Source: an uncultured Porphyromonadaceae bacterium (GTDB lineage Bacteria; Bacteroidota; Bacteroidia; Bacteroidales; Barnesiellaceae_A). Taken from it: 13,097 nt of DNA. This document shows positions 1-6,002 of the stretch, piece after piece. Under the pieces are notes generated by a model. It did no database searches, was not told the DNA's origin, and was given only the letters and a program-made list of their open reading frames with translations. Position 1 is the first letter of the stretch; each line of letters opens with the position of its first letter. The position numbers and the translations under genes are program-made. Location: assembly GCA_900542255.1 (NCBI GenBank), contig UQMR01000066.1, positions 1-13,097 of the forward strand. Direction: 5' to 3'.

Positions 1-415
1 AAATGAGTAGGATATAGTCAAATATAGAATTTAATTGAAGTATATGAGAAAAACGTGCTAATTATATAATATATTGATATATAGGAACATATATTCTTTA
101 TTTGGTTAATGATTGGTTGTTTAGTCCTTTTGATTATTGGTATTTATCTTTTTCCCATTGCTCAGGCTCATTAAACTAAAGCATCTTCTCCAATGACTGC
201 GCTTTACAATATTGCAACGACATAAAAACTACAAAAAAAACAAATAATCTTCTTCATATCTCTTTTTATTAAAAATTCAGGAACAGATACTCCTCGCAAT
301 CCTCTTTCCGCCATTCATTCAGAGGCATTATCAACACCTCTTCTTGGCTACCCGATACAAATAATCATTAATCTTATTACATTTGCAAATGTAAGTCGTT
401 GTCGTATAATACACA
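1..415. other. AT-rich intergenic region with no convincing gene
   Basis: This stretch is distinctly richer in A and T than the rest of the window and has no open frame of useful length. The only small frame I noticed is at 109-174 on the plus strand and would encode a 21-residue, strongly hydrophobic peptide (starts MIGCLVLL, ends IAQAH). It has no recognisable ribosome site and could be chance. A perfect 18-bp palindrome at 377-394 sits just before the LuxR-type gene and is listed separately. No tRNA, rRNA or insertion-sequence end was recognised. The region probably holds the control sequences of the LuxR-type gene and the flank of whatever lies to the left of the window. Confidence 0.6.
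377..394. promoter_or_regulatory. 18-bp perfect palindrome containing back-to-back -7 boxes
   Basis: The sequence TTACATTTGCAAATGTAA is its own reverse complement over all 18 bases. Each half carries TACATTTG, which fits the Bacteroides -7 consensus TAnnTTTG: plus strand 378-385, minus strand 393-386. The plus-strand copy would start transcription near 392, about 24 bases before the LuxR-type start codon at 416. No TTG-type -33 box stands at the usual 19-21 base spacing. The element may therefore be a dimeric operator, possibly for autoregulation by the downstream regulator, as well as or instead of a promoter. The palindrome is seen directly; its function is inferred. Confidence 0.5.
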
Positions 416-1201
416 ATGATTATAAATAACCATTTATCGCGCACTCCGATGGATACTAAAAGAATATTGAGCAAAAAGTTTCTCACACAAGATTTCTCCG
501 AGCAGCAACACTATAACGAACTGCTAAAAACCTACAAGGAGATTGCCTGCAATTATGCCAAGATGGAGAATGCCATTGCCGTTTTAAGCGATATGAGGAC
601 AAATACCAGCTACATATATTACGGGAAATTTTCAGATATGCTCGGCCTGAACAACGATAATGCGAACGATAGAGTCTCTTCGATTTGGGAAGAAGAGATC
701 TTCCGACTCATTCACCCCGATGACCTGGCCGAAAAACATCTGCACGAATTATACTTCTACCACTTTATTAAAAAGCAACCCAAGAAAAAGAGCGCCGACT
801 ACTACCTCATGAGCAAAATCCGCATAAAAACAGGAGCAGGCTACATCCCCGCATGGCATCGGATGTTTTATATCCATACAACTTCCAACAAGACATTATG
901 GCTCGCCCTATGCCTTTACACACCTTTACCGTTCAGCCTACCCTCCAAATGCCTTATTGTAAACTCCGTAAACGGCCAAGTCATAGAGTTGGAGAAACAA
1001 AGCAAATCACAAATACTATCTACGAGAGAGGCCCAGGTCCTGTCTCTCGTAGACCAAGGAATGACAAGTAAAAATATAGCCCACACGCTCTCTATCAGCA
1101 TCAATACAGTCAGCCGTCACAGGCAGGATATCCTCTGCAAATTACAGGTAAAAAACTCCATCGAAGCATGCCGCGTTGCAAAAGATTTAGGAATAATCTA
1201 A
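416..1201 (+). CDS. LuxR-type transcriptional regulator with PAS-like N-terminal domain
   Basis: This 261-residue protein is a probable cytoplasmic DNA-binding regulator. Residues about 201-258 form a LuxR/GerE helix-turn-helix: the STREAQVLSL start, the GMTSKNIAHTLSIS scaffold and the NTVSRHRQDIL recognition helix are typical. Residues about 65-170 look like a PAS fold, with the characteristic IHPDD motif at 99-103 followed by alternating strand-like segments. No receiver-domain phospho-acceptor pattern or transmembrane segment is evident, so it probably senses a cytoplasmic ligand or partner rather than being a classical response regulator. The start at 416 is taken as the first in-frame ATG after the palindrome at 377-394; a second ATG at codon 12 (449) is possible, and neither has a clear Shine-Dalgarno sequence. 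The gene converges on the neopullulanase gene. Its targets cannot be read from the sequence, and a role in starch use is not shown. Confidence 0.85.
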   Translation: MIINNHLSRTPMDTKRILSKKFLTQDFSEQQHYNELLKTYKEIACNYAKMENAIAVLSDMRTNTSYIYYGKFSDMLGLNNDNANDRVSSIWEEEIFRLIHPDDLAEKHLHELYFYHFIKKQPKKKSADYYLMSKIRIKTGAGYIPAWHRMFYIHTTSNKTLWLALCLYTPLPFSLPSKCLIVNSVNGQVIELEKQSKSQILSTREAQVLSLVDQGMTSKNIAHTLSISINTVSRHRQDILCKLQVKNSIEACRVAKDLGII

Positions 1202-1247
1202 CCCACACCCCTGCCCAATTACGACACCGGTCCAATCCCTTGATGCC

Positions 1248-1267
1248 GGCTGTTACATATCACAGCC
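1248..1267 (+). terminator. Weak hairpin after the LuxR-type gene
   Basis: A perfect 6-bp stem (GGCTGT / ACAGCC) with an 8-base loop lies 46 bases after the stop codon of the LuxR-type gene. No T-tract follows on the plus strand, so it is at best a weak or Rho-assisted end point. It is listed because nothing better is seen downstream of this gene. Confidence 0.2.
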
Positions 1268-1330
1268 TATATATCCAGCCACATCCTGACGAGAAAATTT
1301 TGCGCAGCGGAGAATAAGCCGCCCTTCTAC

Positions 1331-1365
1331 AAAAAGCAGCGGAAAGCCTTTCACGGCCTCCCGCT
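1331..1365 (-). terminator. Rho-independent terminator of the leftward lacI-MFS-GH13 operon
   Basis: Read on the minus strand, an 11-bp stem (AGCGGGAGGCC / GGCTTTCCGCT, two G-U pairs, plus-strand arms 1338-1348 and 1355-1365) closes a 6-base loop and is followed after two bases by five T's (plus-strand AAAAA at 1331-1335). It lies 31 bases past the stop codon of the GH13 gene, as expected for the end of that transcription unit, and also shields it from the convergent LuxR-type gene. Confidence 0.75.
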
Positions 1366-1396
1366 CCTGCTCATACTGTGACTATTCGTATTGCAA

Positions 1397-3277
1397 TTAT
1401 AACTCCATGATAAGCACGGCACGCTTCACCAACGAGAGCTTGTCGCCCCATGTCACCTCTTTGTCGGTGATAATATCGCGACCCGATGTTGCACCGTCCA
1501 ATACCTCGGCATAAGGAGCCATGGCCAGTTCTACCGGCTTGTCGGTACCGTTGATAACGACAAGCACACGCTTCCCTTCATACATACGGGCATATACATA
1601 TACCCCCTGCTGCGGAATGAAGTGCTTCATATCGCCCTTGGCAATAACCTCATTGCCCTTACGCCAGTGCAATATCTTGCTCAAATAGTTAAACATGGCG
1701 CTTTCGCGAAGCGTACGTTGAGCCGGGTCGAAAGCATTGTGCTCATCGCCCTCCCAGCCGCCGGGGAAATCCTTGCGCACATATCCGTCGGTAATCTGCT
1801 TGGTACCGTTCATCATTATCTCCGTACCATAATAGAGCTGCGGTATGCGCCGCGTAGTCAGCAAGAGAGCCAGCGCCTGTTTAAGCGCAGTTGCATTCTC
1901 GCCGTCGCGCAAGAAACGGTCGGTATCGTGGTTCTCTATAAAAGCCATTACCGATGCCGGATTGGCATAGAGATAGTCATACACAAAATGGTTATACACC
2001 TTGTTCAACCCCGACATGTAACCGTCTGTCTCCTCCGTGAAACACTCGTTGACAACCTGCCAGAGGTGGAAGTCCATCACCGTTTTCAGATTGCTGTTGC
2101 GGGGAGCCGAGAGGCGCGAGTCCTTCTGCCACCAAGCCGTGTAAGCCGGATTCTCGCACCACGTTTCACCTACGACATTGAAGTTGGGATACTCCTCATC
2201 GAGCTCTTTGAGCCATTGCGACATACCGTCATAGTAAGCATAAGGATGAGTATCCATACGGATACCGTCGATGTCGGCACTTTCAATCCACCAGAAACTG
2301 TTCTGTATAAGGTAACGCAAGAGATGCGGATTACGCTGGTTCAAGTCGGGCATCGTGATGACAAACCACCCGTCGTTCATCTGGCTGAAATCGTATTGCG
2401 AAGCATACGGGTCTACATGCGGCGTCAACTTATAAGAGGTCTGCACGAAATGGTTCTTGTAGTCGGGATTGTTAAACCAATCTTTCGACGGCATATCAGC
2501 CAACCACACATGTTCGCTGCCGCAATGGTTGAAAATCATATCCATCACCACCTTCAACCCCTTCTCATGCGCCTTGTCGGCCAGGCGGCGGTAATCCTCA
2601 TTCGTACCGAAACGGGGATCTACCTTATAATAATCGGTCGTTGCATAACCGTGGTAGCAGCTCTGCCTGCGATCTTCGTAGAAAGAGTCGCTCATATCGT
2701 TTTCGAGTACAGGCGTAAACCAGAGAGCAGTAACACCCAGCTCGTTGAAGTAGTCGAGATGCTCCTCTATACCCTTTATATCGCCGCCATGACGGGCGCT
2801 GGGCTGCGAGCGGTCTACCACATAGGGCTTCATGCCCTCGATGTTGTCGTTCGAGGGGTCGCCATTGGCAAAACGGTCGGGCATGAGCATATAGAGCACA
2901 TCACCGGCATCAAACCCCTTGCGGTCGGCAGCCGCACGTTCACGCTGGCGCAATTCGTAAGGCAACACATACTTTTTCTTGCCTTTCTGTTGCAAAGTAA
3001 GCTCAATCGTACCCGGTTGCGCATCGGCGACATTCAGATAGACAAAGAGATAATTCTTGCTATCCAGGCACACCACACTGTCCACCTTCACACCCGCAGC
3101 GTCGGTAGTCACCGTCGCATCGCCTATCCCCTCGCCATAAAGCATGATTTGCAAGGAAGGATTTTTCATACCGGCAAACCAATAGGGAGGATCTACCTTG
3201 TCAATCTTAATCTTAGGAGCCGCCACAAGCGTTCCTATCATAGCCAATAAAGTCATTACAAGTGCAATCTTTTTCAT
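1397..3277 (-). CDS. susA: Periplasmic GH13 neopullulanase / cyclomaltodextrinase, SusA-like
   Basis: This 626-residue enzyme hydrolyses alpha-1,4 bonds in maltodextrins, pullulan or cyclodextrins. Residues 1-20 are a signal peptide with a VAA end and no following cysteine, so it should be soluble in the periplasm. Residues about 21-115 form the beta-sandwich N-terminal domain typical of Bacteroidota cyclomaltodextrinases. The GH13 barrel follows with all four conserved regions: DMIFNH at 246-251, GIRMD with the nucleophile Asp342 (Arg340 also present), VVGETW with the acid/base Glu371, and ENHD with Asp451. A C-terminal beta domain spans about 545-626. The length is close to SusA of B. thetaiotaomicron (617 residues). 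It is last in the operon after the MFS gene (36-base gap) and is followed by a strong terminator. No catalytic residue is missing. The exact substrate preference within the family cannot be told from sequence. Confidence 0.93.
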   Translation of the reverse strand: MKKIALVMTLLAMIGTLVAAPKIKIDKVDPPYWFAGMKNPSLQIMLYGEGIGDATVTTDAAGVKVDSVVCLDSKNYLFVYLNVADAQPGTIELTLQQKGKKKYVLPYELRQRERAAADRKGFDAGDVLYMLMPDRFANGDPSNDNIEGMKPYVVDRSQPSARHGGDIKGIEEHLDYFNELGVTALWFTPVLENDMSDSFYEDRRQSCYHGYATTDYYKVDPRFGTNEDYRRLADKAHEKGLKVVMDMIFNHCGSEHVWLADMPSKDWFNNPDYKNHFVQTSYKLTPHVDPYASQYDFSQMNDGWFVITMPDLNQRNPHLLRYLIQNSFWWIESADIDGIRMDTHPYAYYDGMSQWLKELDEEYPNFNVVGETWCENPAYTAWWQKDSRLSAPRNSNLKTVMDFHLWQVVNECFTEETDGYMSGLNKVYNHFVYDYLYANPASVMAFIENHDTDRFLRDGENATALKQALALLLTTRRIPQLYYGTEIMMNGTKQITDGYVRKDFPGGWEGDEHNAFDPAQRTLRESAMFNYLSKILHWRKGNEVIAKGDMKHFIPQQGVYVYARMYEGKRVLVVINGTDKPVELAMAPYAEVLDGATSGRDIITDKEVTWGDKLSLVKRAVLIMEL

Positions 3278-3313
3278 AGAATATAGCTATTGAGTTATGT
3301 ATGTATATATATT

Positions 3314-4678
3314 TCAAGCCGTTTGTTCCTCGCCATGCGTCTCTTTGACAATCCACACTGACAGTGCGCCGGCAAAGAGCAATACACCCGAGAGCACAAG
3401 CATATAATCTTGCGGAGCAATGCCATCGGCCGGAGTAAGCCATTTGACCAGCAAACCGCCCATAAGGGCTGCAATAATCTGAGGGATACATATCGTACCG
3501 TTGAAAAGGCCCAGATAGGCACCCATATTCTTACCCGACAACGAATTGGTAAGAATCGTAAACGGCATGGCAAGCATGGCAGCCCAGGCAAAACCTATGA
3601 GGAAATAGGAGATAAAGAGCTCGTAGGGCGTAGTCATATAAAGCGTAGAGACAAACCCTATGCCGCCCAACACAAGGCTCAACGAATAGGCAAACTTACG
3701 GTTGCGGAACAACGGCAACACCACAGCCCACAACACCGAGCCTATCGCCTGCACGGCAAAGAGTACGCCCACCCAGTCGCCGGCAGCCTGATACTGCTTC
3801 GACGCCGTATCGAGCACCAGCGTATCGCCCACACTCTTGAAAGGCGCGTCAAACACAGTCTCGGCAATAGCGCCATTGGTATAAGTCCACATATACATAA
3901 AGGCCGCCCAACAGAAGAGTTGCACCAGACCCACCGTCCAGAACGTTTTGGGAGCATGCACAAGCAACTTTATCATATTAGGACGCTCCTCCTTCTCACT
4001 CTCCTTGATACCATGAAACTCGGCATACTCCTTGGGAGGCATCTCCTTGACCGTAACACTGGTATATATGACACACAAAATAAGAATGATGGCACCTATA
4101 TAGAACGAGTAGATAACCGAGTCGGGGATAACACCCTCGGGAGCAATGCTGCTGATACCTATCGCCGTGAAAAAATAGGGGAAAAGATAACCCACCAGAC
4201 TACCGGCGTTACAGAGGAAACTCTGTATGGAATAGGCCAACCCCTTCTGCTTCTCGTTCACCATATCGCCAACCATCATTTTGAAAGGTTGCATGGCCAT
4301 ATTGATAGAGGTATCGAGAAACATCAGCGACACAAGCCCGAAAATCATGGCCGCACCCACCGTCATGCCGAAGCTGCCCGCATTGGGCAACAGGCACATA
4401 ACCAAAACGGCGATGAGCGAACCCACAAAAAGATAAGGGATACGCCGGCCGAAACGAGTCCACGTACGGTCGCTCAGCGTACCTATAATAGGCTGCACGA
4501 TGATACCCATCAACGGCGGCAGCACCCAGAAATAGCTCAAATCATGCGGGTCGGCGCCAAGCGTCGCAAAAATACGGCTGATATTGGCGCTCTGCAAGGC
4601 ATAGGCAATCTGCACGCCAAAAAAGCCGAAACTGATATTCCATAATTTCCAAAATGATAAATCTGGCTTCGTTTTCAT
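3314..4678 (-). CDS. Inner-membrane MFS/GPH sugar transporter (SLC45/sucrose-maltose type)
   Basis: This 454-residue polytopic membrane protein probably imports maltose, a short maltodextrin or glucose from periplasm to cytoplasm with a cation. The first helix carries FGFFGVQIAYALQSANIS, and the loop after helix 2 has the signature DRTWTRFGRRIP at 70-81, which matches the glycoside-cation symporter/sucrose transporter group (D-R-x(4)-GRR). A second family hallmark is at about 364-408, with MPFTILTNSL and MGAYLGLFNG followed by IPQI. The central cytoplasmic loop at about 211-236 is charged, as usual between the two six-helix halves. It sits between the LacI-type gene (51-base gap) and the GH13 gene (36-base gap) on one transcript. 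The same transporter is found in flavobacterial maltose loci, while the classical B. thetaiotaomicron sus locus lacks it. The substrate is inferred from context. Confidence 0.9.
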   Translation of the reverse strand: MKTKPDLSFWKLWNISFGFFGVQIAYALQSANISRIFATLGADPHDLSYFWVLPPLMGIIVQPIIGTLSDRTWTRFGRRIPYLFVGSLIAVLVMCLLPNAGSFGMTVGAAMIFGLVSLMFLDTSINMAMQPFKMMVGDMVNEKQKGLAYSIQSFLCNAGSLVGYLFPYFFTAIGISSIAPEGVIPDSVIYSFYIGAIILILCVIYTSVTVKEMPPKEYAEFHGIKESEKEERPNMIKLLVHAPKTFWTVGLVQLFCWAAFMYMWTYTNGAIAETVFDAPFKSVGDTLVLDTASKQYQAAGDWVGVLFAVQAIGSVLWAVVLPLFRNRKFAYSLSLVLGGIGFVSTLYMTTPYELFISYFLIGFAWAAMLAMPFTILTNSLSGKNMGAYLGLFNGTICIPQIIAALMGGLLVKWLTPADGIAPQDYMLVLSGVLLFAGALSVWIVKETHGEEQTA

Positions 4679-4729
4679 TTTATCTCTTTTATATTTATTG
4701 TATTAATATCTCTTTATCCATTGCACAAG

Positions 4730-5743
4730 TTACCGCTTGGTAGTACCGCGCAGTATCAACTCGGTTTTCACAATTTTATTCTTATAAAAAGGCTTGTCGC
4801 CCGTACCATCCAATTTGGCAAGGAGCAAGTCCATCGCACCCTTTCCCACCGCCTCACCAGGCTGATCTACCATCGAGAGAAGCGGCTCCGTAGAACGGGC
4901 CGTCACATCATCAGAGAATCCGCAAATAGAGACATCGTCGGGCACTCGCAAACCCACATTCTTGCAAGCATACAGAATACCCACCGCCGTATCGGCATTG
5001 ACAGCAAAAAAGGCATCCGGGCGAGGCTCCTCACTCAGAAGGCGCGTCGTAAGCTCCATCGCCTCATGACGCGTATCACACTCAAAAATCAACGCATCAT
5101 CAACCACAATACGATGCTTGCGCAACGCATCAAGATAACCGTTGCGCCGATTCTTCGATATTTCAAGGTGTAAAGGCGACGTATAGAAAGCAATCCGCTG
5201 ACAACCGGTCACAATCATATGTTCCACGGCCGTGAAGGTTCCCGTATAATCATCCACCACCACACGCGAGGTATTCAGGTCGGGACAAATACGGTCATAA
5301 AACACCAGCGGCACCTCATCCTCTATCAGCCGGCGAAAATGCGTAAAATCGCGCGTCTCCTTCGCCAACGAAGCGATGACACCGCAAACCTTCGCCTTGC
5401 GGAACGCCTCTATCGAGGCTACCTCTTTCTCATAGCTCTCACCACTTTGGGCTACAATGATATTGTAGCCTGCCTCTGAGGCAGCCTTTTCGATGCCCGA
5501 GAGTACACACGAGAAAAAATAATGCACCATCTGCGGGAGCAAAACTCCCACCGTGTTCGAACGGCTGTTACGCAAACTCAATGCAACAGCATCCGGACGA
5601 TAATTATGCTCACGGGCATAGCGCTGTATAGCCTCCTTCACCGGTGCGCTTATACTGGGACTATCCTTCAAAGCCCTTGACACAGTTGAAGGTGCGCAAC
5701 CCATAGCCTTTGCAATGTCTTTTATAGTAATATGTGACGACAT
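4730..5743 (-). CDS. LacI-family transcriptional regulator, probable maltose/starch locus regulator
   Basis: This 337-residue protein has the full LacI/GalR plan. A helix-turn-helix lies at about 5-24 (ITIKDIAKAMGCAPSTVSRAL), and a hinge helix at about 50-58 (PDAVALSLR) contains the leucine (Leu57) that normally enters the minor groove at the operator centre. Residues about 63-335 form a periplasmic-binding-protein-like sensor, starting NTVGVLLPQM and including the VDDYTGTFTAVEHMI segment and SICGFSDD. It is first in the leftward operon and divergent from susC. A LacI-type operator (5842-5855) overlaps its own probable promoter, so autoregulation and control of both operons are likely. In the B. 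thetaiotaomicron sus locus this job is done by the unrelated membrane sensor SusR. The effector (maltose, maltodextrin or a phosphorylated sugar) cannot be inferred from sequence alone. Confidence 0.93.
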   Translation of the reverse strand: MSSHITIKDIAKAMGCAPSTVSRALKDSPSISAPVKEAIQRYAREHNYRPDAVALSLRNSRSNTVGVLLPQMVHYFFSCVLSGIEKAASEAGYNIIVAQSGESYEKEVASIEAFRKAKVCGVIASLAKETRDFTHFRRLIEDEVPLVFYDRICPDLNTSRVVVDDYTGTFTAVEHMIVTGCQRIAFYTSPLHLEISKNRRNGYLDALRKHRIVVDDALIFECDTRHEAMELTTRLLSEEPRPDAFFAVNADTAVGILYACKNVGLRVPDDVSICGFSDDVTARSTEPLLSMVDQPGEAVGKGAMDLLLAKLDGTGDKPFYKNKIVKTELILRGTTKR

Positions 5744-5798
5744 GGCGTATTAGATTTAAGGTACATGCAAATCGGCATTCAAATTTCCGACTTATCAT

Positions 5799-5811
5799 GC
5801 AAAAAATTTGC
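5799..5811. promoter_or_regulatory. Palindromic site near the lacI transcription start, possible second operator
   Basis: GCAAA-AAA-TTTGC has perfect 5-base arms that share the GCAAA/TTTGC half-sites of the operator at 5842-5855. It lies over the predicted start point (about 5808) of the leftward transcript. The odd 3-base spacer and lack of a central CG are not typical for LacI-family operators, so it could be chance in an A/T-rich leader. Confidence 0.3.
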
Positions 5812-5815
5812 TTTA

Positions 5816-5847
5816 CAAATATATTTTTCATCAAAATATAATGCAAA
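5816..5847 (-). promoter_or_regulatory. Bacteroides-type promoter for the lacI-MFS-GH13 operon
   Basis: On the minus strand, TTTG (5847-5844) is followed after 20 bases by TATATTTG (5823-5816). This matches the Bacteroidota housekeeping sigma consensus of a TTTG/TTG -33 box, about 19-21 bases, then TAnnTTTG. Transcription would start near 5808, giving a leader of about 65 bases before the LacI-type start codon at 5743. The -33 box is inside the LacI-type operator. Confidence 0.65.
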
Positions 5848-5855
5848 CGATTGCA
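5842..5855. promoter_or_regulatory. LacI-family operator in the lacI-susC divergent region
   Basis: TGCAAACGATTGCA has perfect 5-base inverted arms (TGCAA / TTGCA) around a central ACGA with the CG step at the dyad, the standard form of LacI/GalR/PurR operators (compare the PurR box GCAAACGTTTGC). It overlaps the -33 box of the leftward promoter and lies 55 bases upstream of the proposed susC -7 box. A bound LacI-type protein would directly block its own promoter. Its effect on susC could be repression from upstream or activation; the sequence does not decide. Confidence 0.65.
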
Positions 5856-5909
5856 CGCCCAAAAGTACATTTTTTTGTCAAATAATCACGAAACGATGTT
5901 AAAGCTACT

Positions 5910-5917
5910 TATTTTTG
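5910..5917 (+). promoter_or_regulatory. Probable -7 box of the susC operon promoter
   Basis: TATTTTTG fits TAnnTTTG and would start transcription near 5923, leaving an A-rich leader of about 80 bases before the susC start at 6003. No TTG appears at the expected -33 position (about 5886-5890 reads TCACG). The promoter may therefore depend on an activator, or the box may be chance in A/T-rich DNA. Confidence 0.4.
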
Positions 5918-6002
5918 TACCTGATATGCTATGAAAGCCCCATTAACCTTTTAGTAAAAAAGAAAACCAAATATTAACAACAACTTTTTTAATCTATTAC
6001 GC

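Noticed and set aside
1388..1397. TTGCAA near the end of the GH13 gene as a second operator
   Set aside because: It is a 6-base palindrome only, lies next to the stop codon far from any promoter, and lacks the central CG of LacI-family operators.
1622..3250. A 542-codon open frame on the plus strand opposite the GH13 gene
   Set aside because: The minus-strand gene in the same place has every GH13 catalytic motif and a signal peptide. The plus-strand translation shows no recognisable domain and is a by-product of codon bias.
3410..4645. A 411-codon plus-strand frame opposite the MFS transporter gene
   Set aside because: Its translation is rich in Arg, His and Gln with no fold-like pattern, while the minus-strand frame is a clear polytopic transporter with family signatures.
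4679..4729. A separate promoter or operator between the LacI-type and MFS genes
   Set aside because: The 51-base gap is A/T-rich and has only a half-site-like TTGCA; no spaced pair of promoter boxes is present. Cotranscription explains it better.
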